This document shows, in pieces, positions 13,785 to 21,533 of a stretch of 27,465 nucleotides of DNA (position 1 is the stretch's first letter; each line of letters begins with the position of its first letter). Both the position numbers and the translations under genes were made by a program. The notes beneath the pieces are model-generated. The model worked only from the letters and a program-made list of their open reading frames with translations, was not told where the DNA came from and made no database searches. Origin of the DNA: a virus; IMG/VR virus record IMGVR_UViG_3300030419_003407, positions 1 through 27,465 of that record; one strand, 5' to 3'.

Positions 13785-14778
13785 AGAAATTATATCAGAC
13801 AAAGTGGCTACCGTGAACCAGATATTACCACACACTAATAAATGGGCGTGGGATCTGTTCATTGATGGAGCTGCGAACAACTGGATGCCCACAGAAATTT
13901 CTATGGCTAAGGACATTGAACAGTGGAAGTCGAATACTCTCTCAGAAGATGAGAGGCTCGTCGTAAAAAGATGTCTTGGGTTTTTCGCTGGCTCGGAATC
14001 TCTAGTGGCTAATAACTTATTGCTTAGTGTGTTTAAATTCGTAACAGACCCAGAGTGTCGCCAGTATATATTAAGACAGGCTTATGAGGAAAGCCTACAC
14101 AACCTCACTGTAGTATATATTTGCGATTCACTCAACTTGGATATTGACGAAGTTTATCAAGCATATAATTCAATCCCTAGCATTAAAGCTAAGGATAATT
14201 TCTTGATGAACATAACAACAGACATCAACAGGCCCGACTTTAATATTAACACCCTAGAAGGGAAGAGAGAATTTCTTCGTAATATTATTACTTATTATGT
14301 CATCTGCGAAGGAATCTTCTTCTTCTCTGGGTTTGCCATGCTACTATCATTCAATCGTCAGAATAAACTGCCGGGAATTGGAGAACAAATCCAATATACG
14401 CTGAGAGATGAAAGTTTGCATATTAAGTTTGGCACTACATTAATTAATAGACTTAGGGAAGATAATTCTAAAATCTGGACTAAGGCTATGGAAAAAGAAA
14501 CTATTGAACACATAGAAACCGCAATGGAACTAGAGCTTGCATATGCTAGAGAGGTTTTACCAAACGGCATTTTAGGCTTGAACTCCGATATGTTTATTGA
14601 TTATGTGCAATATATAGCAAATAGAAGATTAAACAACTTAAATCTACCTTCACCATTTGAAGACACTCAAAACCCATTCCCGTGGATGAGTGAGATAATT
14701 GACTTAGAAAAGTGTAAGAACTTTTTTGAGACAAGAGTTACTGAGTATTCAGTTGGCAATTTGGTAGATGATTTTTAA
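13771..14778 (+). CDS. nrdB: Class I ribonucleotide reductase small (beta) subunit, tyrosine-free class Ic-like
   Basis: The beta subunit holds the metal cofactor that starts catalysis in NrdA. The six metal ligands are visible: Glu76, Glu107, His110, Glu180, Glu214 and His217. All are offset by exactly 13 from the ligands of Chlamydia trachomatis R2 (Glu89, Glu120, His123, Glu193, Glu227, His230). As in that Mn/Fe enzyme, the first ligand is Glu instead of Asp. The residue that bears the radical in normal enzymes is Val114 (Phe127 in Chlamydia, Tyr122 in E. coli). The C-terminal tail ENxx-free end VGNLVDDF is the usual contact with NrdA. At 335 residues the length is normal, and the start overlaps the 45-codon gene by 14 bp. 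Confidence 0.95.
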   Translation: MKKSKEIISDKVATVNQILPHTNKWAWDLFIDGAANNWMPTEISMAKDIEQWKSNTLSEDERLVVKRCLGFFAGSESLVANNLLLSVFKFVTDPECRQYILRQAYEESLHNLTVVYICDSLNLDIDEVYQAYNSIPSIKAKDNFLMNITTDINRPDFNINTLEGKREFLRNIITYYVICEGIFFFSGFAMLLSFNRQNKLPGIGEQIQYTLRDESLHIKFGTTLINRLREDNSKIWTKAMEKETIEHIETAMELELAYAREVLPNGILGLNSDMFIDYVQYIANRRLNNLNLPSPFEDTQNPFPWMSEIIDLEKCKNFFETRVTEYSVGNLVDDF

Positions 14779-14789
14779 TAGGTGAACTT

Positions 14790-15809
14790 ATGGCCGACAA
14801 GAGAGTATTTTACGCCTGTCAAGCAGTATATCTTGACGGGTCATTTCTCAAGAACGTACAGGCTGTCGGTCTAGACTATGCAAACTCCAATGAGAGCATA
14901 GTGGACAGAGGAAGGGGTTCCCAATCTGCAAATACCAACTTTCTTTTCTATAACAAACCTGAAGTCACAGTGACTATAGAAAAAGAATTAGACATAAATG
15001 ATGACTTTACCTTCAGATGTACTGACGGAAAGCTTCTAACCTCTACCGGCGTAGGAAACTCGGGCTGGGATGGCGGCCTTAAGCAATATAAAATAGAAAT
15101 AGCCTATGGTGACGATGACTATACTGGCGGCAGTAATACAGAGAGTATAACCATGAAGTATTGCTTGCTGTCAGAAGTTTCTTACAATCTTTCTGTTGAC
15201 GGTAGGTTCACAGAAAGTCTAACCTTTATAACTAATAACATTATAAGAGAAGGCTCGGCGGCAGGTTCTTTATCTAGTCCTCAGACGGGGACTCTGATAA
15301 GACGACAACATTTCGGTGTTGCGACACTTCCTGTGGACACAGATAAAGATGAGGCAAAAAATTTCTTCATCTCGGCGGATGAAAATAGCGATGCGGCTCT
15401 TCAATCTTTTAGCGTATCAGCTTCTTTTGAATATGCTGAAATGGCGGATAGAGGTCGATGGAAAGGTTCTGATCAAGGCAATGATCCATCTAATCAAAAT
15501 TATTGGAAATATGTCACACCACCAGTTACCGTATCATGTGATGCAACAGCGATAGTTACAAAATCATTACAAAGAGAAATACTTATTAGAGATTCAAACC
15601 TAATGGAAACAACATCTTATCCAGTACCGGACAGAGCTGTTAAGTTTACACTAGGTAATAGTAGCGGAGGAACTTACGATAAGGAAATAGACTTGGGAAG
15701 CAAAAATTATTGCACAGGTATTGGATTTTCAGGAGGAGACACAGGAGGCGGAAACGTAGAGGCTACAATAAGTTATGAAAACACTGAAAACTACTTAAAA
15801 ATAACATAG
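14790..15809 (+). CDS. Putative virion protein, tail-tube-like, with internal two-fold repeat
   Basis: This 339-residue, beta-rich, Thr/Ser/Gly-rich protein lacks a signal peptide or membrane span. Two halves resemble each other loosely: YANSNESIVDRGRGSQS...KPEVTVTIE in the first, and YAEMADRGRWKGSDQG...PPVTVSCD in the second. Each ends with a strand pair (SVDGRFTESLTFI and NVEATISYENTENYLKI). A duplicated beta-sandwich or barrel of this kind fits a tail-tube or other tail-associated protein. The assignment is from style and position only. AGGTGA at 14780-14785 precedes ATG 14790, just after nrdB, and the first DUF1501 gene follows after 9 bases. Confidence 0.6.
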   Translation: MADKRVFYACQAVYLDGSFLKNVQAVGLDYANSNESIVDRGRGSQSANTNFLFYNKPEVTVTIEKELDINDDFTFRCTDGKLLTSTGVGNSGWDGGLKQYKIEIAYGDDDYTGGSNTESITMKYCLLSEVSYNLSVDGRFTESLTFITNNIIREGSAAGSLSSPQTGTLIRRQHFGVATLPVDTDKDEAKNFFISADENSDAALQSFSVSASFEYAEMADRGRWKGSDQGNDPSNQNYWKYVTPPVTVSCDATAIVTKSLQREILIRDSNLMETTSYPVPDRAVKFTLGNSSGGTYDKEIDLGSKNYCTGIGFSGGDTGGGNVEATISYENTENYLKIT

Positions 15810-15818
15810 GAGACAATC

Positions 15819-17078
15819 ATGTTAGACTTTATTTTCGACCGTAGGAATTTTTTGAGGATAGGAAGTATTGGTGCAGGATTAAGTGCTGTTGGTTTGTCTG
15901 ATTACGCCCTTGCTCAAGAAGCTCTGTCGTATGAAGATAAAGCCGTTGTTTGGGTATGGCTTGGAGGAGGCCCAACTCAGTTTGAAACATTTCACGCTCC
16001 CAATGACACAGTTCCCACAGAGTGGCAACCAATTAACGGAGCAATCCACGATCCTAAAACTAATATAACGCTAGGCGCTGATTGGACAGGTCTAGCTAAA
16101 CATACCTCTAAATTGAACGTAGTAAATTCTTTTAGTCATAAAGATTCATCGCACAGACAAGGCACACACTTCATGATGACTGGGCATTACAACCCAGAAA
16201 GAACCACAACATCTATAGCTAAATACCCGTCTTTTGGTTCTATTGTTTCCGCTGTCTACGGTGCGAATCACCCCCAAAATGGAGTGCCAACTTATGTTAA
16301 ACAAGGTAAAATTGAAGGTGATGAAGGTGCTTGGTTGGGTGGAGCATTTAAACCATTTGATCCGTCCAATAAAGACAATCTCACACCAAGAATTGAAATC
16401 GACAGATTCAGCAACAGAAAACAACTCTTAGGAGCCATAGGCTCAGCGGCTAAAGATATATCTGGAGCAGGCGCTGAATCAGTTGGATTTTATAAGGGTC
16501 AAGCTTACGATGTTATTCTCGGTTCTGCTAAAAACGCATTTGCAACGGACAAAGAAACAGAACAGATGAAAGCTCTATACGGCTCAGAAAAAGCCAACGA
16601 CATCGGTGAACAGATGCTGTTAGCTCGTCGTCTTGTCGAGCATGGCACAAGGTTTGTTACCGTGCATTACGGAGGATGGGATATGCATAGTAATATCTCA
16701 GACGCATTAAAGAAAAGAGTAGCTCCTGTCGATAAAGCTATTAGCGGATTCCTACAAGATGTGTGGGATAAAGGCTTAAATGATAAAGTATTATTAGTGG
16801 TTACAGGAGAATTTGGAAGAACTAAAATTAATGCAAACTCTGGTAGAGATCACTGGCCTGCGATTACGCCAATGATGATGGCTGGTGGAAACTACGATTC
16901 AGGTAGAACTATTGGTGCATCAGACAGATCGTACAGCCCAGTAGAAAATCCGGTTGGGCCACTAGACTTACAAGCAACATTATTTAATCACTTCGGAATA
17001 GAAAAGGGAACCCAGCGTGTTGATAACGGCGGGAGACCAAGATACCTTTTAGAGGGAGAGGCAAAAGTAATACTATGA
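15819..17078 (+). CDS. DUF1501 protein with Tat signal, copy 1 (419 aa)
   Basis: DUF1501 (alkaline phosphatase/sulfatase-like superfamily) proteins are predicted metal-dependent hydrolases, usually exported. The N terminus has a Tat signal: Arg8-Arg9-Asn-Phe-Leu, a Gly/Ala/Leu core, and a cleavage-like ALA at 30-32. Family motifs follow in order: WLGGGPTQFETF (47-58), FMMTGHYNP, YGGWDMHSN, then GEFGRT with SGRDHW, the probable metal-binding His/Asp set. All key positions are kept. The start is ATG 15819 with TAGGAG upstream. Its stop overlaps the next gene (ATGA). The substrate is unknown; sulfate or phosphate esters of the cell envelope or of matrix polymers are possible by fold only. It is the most divergent copy (no Pro after GRT). 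Confidence 0.88.
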   Translation: MLDFIFDRRNFLRIGSIGAGLSAVGLSDYALAQEALSYEDKAVVWVWLGGGPTQFETFHAPNDTVPTEWQPINGAIHDPKTNITLGADWTGLAKHTSKLNVVNSFSHKDSSHRQGTHFMMTGHYNPERTTTSIAKYPSFGSIVSAVYGANHPQNGVPTYVKQGKIEGDEGAWLGGAFKPFDPSNKDNLTPRIEIDRFSNRKQLLGAIGSAAKDISGAGAESVGFYKGQAYDVILGSAKNAFATDKETEQMKALYGSEKANDIGEQMLLARRLVEHGTRFVTVHYGGWDMHSNISDALKKRVAPVDKAISGFLQDVWDKGLNDKVLLVVTGEFGRTKINANSGRDHWPAITPMMMAGGNYDSGRTIGASDRSYSPVENPVGPLDLQATLFNHFGIEKGTQRVDNGGRPRYLLEGEAKVIL

Positions 17079-18013
17079 GAAAAGAAGATTACGCAAAAGA
17101 CTTAAATCAGTTCTGCGCTGAAGGCGGGTATGCAGAAGAAATCACGGAAGATAATTTTGTGATACCTGCGGAAGCAGACTATGAGGATTTTGGTGAAGAT
17201 ACTGAAGACTGGGATATTGCGGAAGCAAAACCGGGACTTTGGGAAAACATCAGAAAGAAAAAGGAGAGAGAAGGCAAAAACTACAAACCTGCTCGTACCG
17301 AGAAGGAGGGTAGGCCAAGTCAGGAAGAACTTAAAAAAGCTCAGTCTTATGGCAACCCAGAAAACAAGTCTAAGTCTGATAAACCGGGCCCAAAAGACCC
17401 TCGCAGAACTCCTGCACCTAAGAAGGATCAAAAGAAAGGCTCTAAGAAGAACAAGCCTGATAGCGCTAAGAACCCTAGCGGTAAAATTACTTTTAGCAAA
17501 GAAGTAACTGCTCAGCTTTCCAAAAAGGTTGCGGAGCATAATGCTAAAGGTAAAGGCTCTAAGGCTACTCTTGGGATGCTAAAAGCTGTTTACCGTAGAG
17601 GTGCTGGCGCTTACTCTACTAGCCATGCCCCAAAAATGAGTCGTCATGGATGGGCTATTGCTAGAGTCAATGCTTTCTTAAAGCTTTTGAGAAGTGGCAA
17701 GCCTTCAAACTCAGGTTATACGCAAGATAATGACCTGCTACCAAAAGGGCATCCTAAAAAGTCAAAGGGTTCTGAATATCAAGGTAGAAAAGTAAAACTG
17801 AATAAGCCCTTCAGGACTCCTGATGGCCCAAAGAAGTTTTCTGTTTATGTTAAAAATGAAAAGGGTAATGTAGTCAAGGTTAACTTTGGCGACCCTAACA
17901 TGGAAATTAAAAAAGACGATCCAGCAAGACGCAGAAGTTTTAGAGCTCGTCACAAGTGTGACACTCCCGGCCCTAAATGGAAAGCAAGATACTGGTCGTG
18001 CAAGAAATGGTAA
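17075..18013 (+). CDS. Lysine-rich phage protein with conserved C-terminal 'RARHKC...YWSCKKW' domain (312 aa)
   Basis: The protein has four visible parts: an acidic N terminus (about 1-50), a Lys/Pro-rich disordered stretch (about 60-135), a compact basic domain (172-201, with YRRGAGAYSTSH and SRHGWAIARVNAF), and a C-terminal domain (285-312) with RARHKC, TPGPKWKARYWSC and a terminal KKW. The last two blocks are familiar from T4-like marine phage genomes, where they occur near head genes, but their function is unknown to me. The basic, partly disordered build suits nucleic-acid contact or a scaffold-like role. It is translationally coupled to DUF1501 copy 1. Confidence 0.7.
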   Translation: MRKEDYAKDLNQFCAEGGYAEEITEDNFVIPAEADYEDFGEDTEDWDIAEAKPGLWENIRKKKEREGKNYKPARTEKEGRPSQEELKKAQSYGNPENKSKSDKPGPKDPRRTPAPKKDQKKGSKKNKPDSAKNPSGKITFSKEVTAQLSKKVAEHNAKGKGSKATLGMLKAVYRRGAGAYSTSHAPKMSRHGWAIARVNAFLKLLRSGKPSNSGYTQDNDLLPKGHPKKSKGSEYQGRKVKLNKPFRTPDGPKKFSVYVKNEKGNVVKVNFGDPNMEIKKDDPARRRSFRARHKCDTPGPKWKARYWSCKKW

Positions 18014-18022
18014 GAGGGAATT

Positions 18023-19330
18023 ATGAATTGCAAAGGAAATAATATTGGTCGCAGATCTTTTCTGCATGTCGGCTTTTTGGGTGGCTTGGGTTTAACTTTG
18101 TCGGATTACTTCCGAATGAAGACGGCGCAGGCTGACCAAAAATTCTATGAAAGCATAGAAGGCCCAGCTAAAAGTGTTATATTTATTTATCTTCCGGGAG
18201 GTATGGCTCATCAGGAAACTTTTGATCCCAAACCTTTCGCTCCTCTGGAATACAGAGGGCCGATGTCTAGTATTGAAACGGTAGTTCCCGGAACTAGGCT
18301 AAATGAAATGATGGCTAAAACAGCTAAAGTTACCGACAAGATGACTATTATTCGCAGCATGACACATGGAGAAGCAGCTCATGAACGAGGCACACACAAT
18401 ATGTTTACTGGCTATAGACCTAGCCCAGCCCTTCAATATCCATCAATGGGATCAGTGGTTGCGCATGAGTTTGGGCCTCGTCAAAACCTTCCTCCATATG
18501 TCTGCATCCCAAACCAACCAAACGAATTTGCAGGTACTGGATATTTAAGTAGCTCGTTTTCGGGTTTTAGCTTGGGTGCTGATCCAGCAAGCTCTGGCTT
18601 TCAAGTACGAGACCTAAAACTTCCAACAGGAGTGAATGATGGAAGATTTGGTACTAGAAGAAAGATGCTTTCTGCGGTAAATGACTACTTTGCAAATAAA
18701 GAAAAGTCAGACTCTTTGGATGCTGTAGATTCGTTCTATGATAGAGCTTATAGTTTAATCAGTAGCGAAAAAGCTCGTGATGCATTTGATATTAATAAAG
18801 AAAGCGATGCTATGCGAGATAAATATGGCAGAAATACTGCTGGAGCTCGTATGCTTTTGGCTCGTCGTTTAGTTGAAGCTGGAACCCGTTTCGTCACACT
18901 AACTTATGGCGGTTGGGATATGCATGACAATATAGAAAATGGTATTCGTGGACAAGTGCCCGCATTGGATCAAGGGCTTGCGGCTCTTATTGAAGACCTC
19001 AGTGACAGAGGGCTGCTTGATTCTACTCTAGTATGTCTAGCATCTGAGTTTGGAAGAACACCGAAGATTAACGCTACCGCTGGGCGTGACCACTGGCCAA
19101 AAGTTTTCAGCGTAGTTATGGCTGGTGGAGGAATCAAAAACGGCATGGTCTATGGTACTTCTAATGCAACTGCAAGTGAGCCAGATGAAAATGCCATGAC
19201 GGTAGAGGACTGGGCTGCGACAATCTATAATCGAATTGGTATTGTTTCCGACAAAGAGCTTATGGCTCCCGGCGACCGTCCCATTGAAATTGTTGACGGC
19301 GGAGAAGTTAGACAAGAATTAATAGTATAG
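18023..19330 (+). CDS. DUF1501 protein with Tat signal, copy 2 (435 aa)
   Basis: The Tat signal has Arg10-Arg11-Ser-Phe-Leu followed by a Gly/Leu-rich core; the cleavage region is near TAQA at 34-37. The motifs are IYLPGGMAHQETFDPKP (55-71), RGTHNMFTGYRP, ALQYPSMGSV, YGGWDMHDN, and EFGRTPKIN with AGRDHW. This copy looks most like cellular DUF1501 proteins in its FDPKP and GRTPKIN spelling, so it may be the most recently acquired. The first 'GGGP' is PGGM, a small change from the other copies. It lies 9 bases after the Lys-rich gene, in the same apparent operon. Predicted location is the periplasm or outside; the substrate is unknown. Confidence 0.9.
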   Translation: MNCKGNNIGRRSFLHVGFLGGLGLTLSDYFRMKTAQADQKFYESIEGPAKSVIFIYLPGGMAHQETFDPKPFAPLEYRGPMSSIETVVPGTRLNEMMAKTAKVTDKMTIIRSMTHGEAAHERGTHNMFTGYRPSPALQYPSMGSVVAHEFGPRQNLPPYVCIPNQPNEFAGTGYLSSSFSGFSLGADPASSGFQVRDLKLPTGVNDGRFGTRRKMLSAVNDYFANKEKSDSLDAVDSFYDRAYSLISSEKARDAFDINKESDAMRDKYGRNTAGARMLLARRLVEAGTRFVTLTYGGWDMHDNIENGIRGQVPALDQGLAALIEDLSDRGLLDSTLVCLASEFGRTPKINATAGRDHWPKVFSVVMAGGGIKNGMVYGTSNATASEPDENAMTVEDWAATIYNRIGIVSDKELMAPGDRPIEIVDGGEVRQELIV

Positions 19331-19340
19331 GGAGAATAAC

Positions 19341-19559
19341 ATGCCTTTACCCAAGAGAAATAAAGACGAAGACGCTAAGAACTTTGTCAACCGCTGTATG
19401 TCAAGCGATGTTATGAAAAAAGAGTATCCTAGTCAGGAGCAGCGAGTTGCTGTATGTGTTAATCAATCACGAGCCGCTTCTACAGCAGAGGGTTTAGCCG
19501 CTGCTAGTGAAGAGCTTATTTATGAAAATATTAAAAAGGAGATACGAGATGAAGTTTAA
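19341..19559 (+). CDS. Small phage protein with MPLPKRNKDEDAKNFV-type N terminus (72 aa)
   Basis: The block from Pro4 to about Cys38 (with CMSSDVMKKEYP, then QRVAVCVNQ) is a recurring phage motif that I associate with head-gene neighbourhoods, often beside or fused to capsid-assembly proteins. Its exact role is not known to me. The two cysteines (Cys19, Cys38) flank a helical segment, and the C-terminal third is a helix rich in Ala and Glu. The 3' end overlaps the Cys-rich membrane peptide gene by 11 bp. There is no signal peptide. Confidence 0.7.
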   Translation: MPLPKRNKDEDAKNFVNRCMSSDVMKKEYPSQEQRVAVCVNQSRAASTAEGLAAASEELIYENIKKEIRDEV

Positions 19560-19743
19560 AATACCGCTGATAGCAATTATCATAGTTGCGGCAATATGTT
19601 TCATTAACAAAGAGGAGATAAAAGATATGTTTAGCGGCGATCAACCAGCGATTTGTGAAGTATGTGAACCAGAGTGTCCATGTCCAGAAGTAGATTGCAT
19701 TTGTGATGTTAAGGTCTGCAAATGTGAAAAGTGCATTAGTTAA
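19549..19743 (+). CDS. Membrane-anchored cysteine-rich peptide (64 aa)
   Basis: ATG 19549 is preferred over 19507 because AAAGGAG lies just upstream and the hydrophobic segment then begins at residue 4. The segment (about 4-19) is an uncleaved signal-anchor-like helix. After a short charged spacer, the C-terminal 29 residues hold nine cysteines (36, 39, 43, 45, 50, 52, 57, 59, 62) in CxxC and CxC spacings. With the expected topology the Cys-rich tail faces the periplasm, where it could form disulfides or bind metal. It sits between DUF1501 copies 2 and 3, so it may serve the same compartment. No known family is recognised. Confidence 0.75.
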   Translation: MKFKIPLIAIIIVAAICFINKEEIKDMFSGDQPAICEVCEPECPCPEVDCICDVKVCKCEKCIS

Positions 19744-19760
19744 AATATTAGAGGTGTATT

Positions 19761-21044
19761 ATGCTTAATTTATCACGTAGAAGTTTTTTGTCCGTAGGTG
19801 GTCTCGGTCTTCTTTCTATGCCACAAGTGTTGCGTGCCCAAGAGGAAAGTGGAACGTCTCATAAGGCTGTTATCAATATATTTCTTGGCGGTGGCCCACC
19901 GCACCAAGACATGTGGGATATAAAGACTCAAGCTCCATCGGAAATCCGTGGCCCATTTAAACCGATCTCGACCAATGTGGCGGGAGTATACATCGGAGAG
20001 TGTTTTCCACAAATTGCGTCTATGTTTGATAAATTTACTGCGGTTCGTTCTGTAGTTGGATCAGATGGCGCTCATGATGGATACCAGTGTGTTACCGGAT
20101 GGAGTCGGAAAGATATGGTCTCTGGAGTCAACTACCCTGCTATTGGAGCGTGCGCTTCTAAGATTTTGGGATCTGTCGATCCTGCCGTACCAGTTGCGGT
20201 AGGGTTGGCAGAACCTACACAGCACAACCCTTGGTCAGAAGCCGGAGGTGCTGGCTATCTTGGAGATACACACAAGCCTTTTAAGCCAAACGGCGAAATG
20301 ATGAAAGACCTCAAACTCAACATGCAAGTTGAGAGATTTAAGAATAGAAAAGATTTGTTAACAGGATTTGCAGAACTAAATAAAACTATAGACAAAGCTG
20401 TTAACGTAGACACTTTCACTGAAGAAGCCTTTGGTGTTTTAACATCAAGCTCTTTAGTAAACGCTTTGGATTTGTCAAAGGAAGACCCAAAGATCAGAGA
20501 AATGTATGGAGACGGTAAACCTTTTAAATTCCAATATGATGGAGCACCGACTGTTAATGAACATGTTCTCATGGCGCGAAGGCTTGTTGAAGCTGGAGCT
20601 CGTTCTGTTACTCTTTCTTATGGGCGCTGGGATAGTCATGGCTCTAACTTCGACTTGGTTAGAGATCATGGTGCAAAGCTTGACCAATGCGTGTCAGCAC
20701 TTGTTCGAGACCTTGACCAACGTGGCATGCTTGATGACACACTTGTTGTAGTGTGGGGAGAGTTTGGCAGGACACCTAAAATTAATCCAAAGGGTGGTCG
20801 TGACCACTGGCCTCAAGTGTCATGCGCATTGCTAGCCGGAGGCGGATTTAATCACGGACAAACTATCGGAGAAACAAATAGACTTGGCGAGGTTCCAGAG
20901 ACTAGACCAGTGCATATTCAAGAAATTTGCGCAACAATGTACAGAGGGTTGGGTATTGATACTATGTCAACCACTCTATTAGATAGAACCGGAAGACCTC
21001 AATACCTCTTAGATCATAGACAACCACTTAAGGAGTTGATATAA
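19761..21044 (+). CDS. DUF1501 protein with Tat signal, copy 3 (427 aa)
   Basis: The Tat signal is Arg6-Arg7-Ser-Phe-Leu, with a Gly/Leu core and the end LRA near residue 26. The motifs are IFLGGGPPHQDMWDIKT (40-56), GYQCVTGW, SYGRWDSHGSN (the usual GGWD is GRWD), and GEFGRTPKIN with GGRDHWP. All predicted metal or nucleophile positions seem present. Compared with copy 2 it uses DMWD in place of ETFD, a split shared with copy 4, so copies 3 and 4 may be a subgroup. It starts 17 bases after the Cys-rich gene and ends with a one-base overlap (TAATG) with the Pro-rich gene. Confidence 0.9.
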   Translation: MLNLSRRSFLSVGGLGLLSMPQVLRAQEESGTSHKAVINIFLGGGPPHQDMWDIKTQAPSEIRGPFKPISTNVAGVYIGECFPQIASMFDKFTAVRSVVGSDGAHDGYQCVTGWSRKDMVSGVNYPAIGACASKILGSVDPAVPVAVGLAEPTQHNPWSEAGGAGYLGDTHKPFKPNGEMMKDLKLNMQVERFKNRKDLLTGFAELNKTIDKAVNVDTFTEEAFGVLTSSSLVNALDLSKEDPKIREMYGDGKPFKFQYDGAPTVNEHVLMARRLVEAGARSVTLSYGRWDSHGSNFDLVRDHGAKLDQCVSALVRDLDQRGMLDDTLVVVWGEFGRTPKINPKGGRDHWPQVSCALLAGGGFNHGQTIGETNRLGEVPETRPVHIQEICATMYRGLGIDTMSTTLLDRTGRPQYLLDHRQPLKELI

Positions 21045-21532
21045 TGAAATATTTAGCATCACTACTATGTTTACTATTTGTGCCACTTTCTGTAAGTGCG
21101 GAACAGCCTGAACGCAAGGTTATTAAGCCTCCAACTACAGCGAGGCCGCAATCGAACCAAGAGCGAAGGGTCGTTTCGCCTCCAGCTACCGTGAGGCCAC
21201 AATTACCCCAAGGCTTTGGAAGACCAATACAGAAACCTGCGGGATTTGGGAAACAAGAGTGGCAAAAACCAGACCAACAAAAACCTCAGCAGCAACAGGT
21301 TAGACCTAGCCACAACTACAGACATGGAAGCGTGATAATCGGTAGACCATATGTTCACCCATTTAATTATCCTTCTGTAGAGACTAGGTTTCATCCGATA
21401 CATGGCTTCTACAGGGTATATCATCCCCCAGTAATTAATCCCTATTATGGCCCTCCGGTTATCGTTCAACCACAACCTGTCCCTGTTTACCCCGGCCCAT
21501 TTCATGGATTCTTCTTCCAGTTAAGGTGGTAA
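21044..21532 (+). CDS. Secreted proline-rich protein with Sec signal (162 aa)
   Basis: A classical signal peptide (residues 1-19, hydrophobic LASLLCLLFVPLS, cleavage after SVSA) is followed by a Pro/Gln/Arg-rich chain. Near the mature N terminus an imperfect repeat occurs twice: RKVIKPPTTARPQ and RRVVSPPATVRPQ. The second half is rich in Tyr, His and Pro (HPFNYPS, YRVYHPP, NPYYGPP), reminiscent of wall- or matrix-binding, cross-linkable low-complexity proteins. It has no mature cysteines and no known domain. It lies between DUF1501 copies 3 and 4, so it is co-expressed and shares their destination outside the cytoplasm. Confidence 0.75.
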   Translation: MKYLASLLCLLFVPLSVSAEQPERKVIKPPTTARPQSNQERRVVSPPATVRPQLPQGFGRPIQKPAGFGKQEWQKPDQQKPQQQQVRPSHNYRHGSVIIGRPYVHPFNYPSVETRFHPIHGFYRVYHPPVINPYYGPPVIVQPQPVPVYPGPFHGFFFQLRW

Positions 21533-21533
21533 T

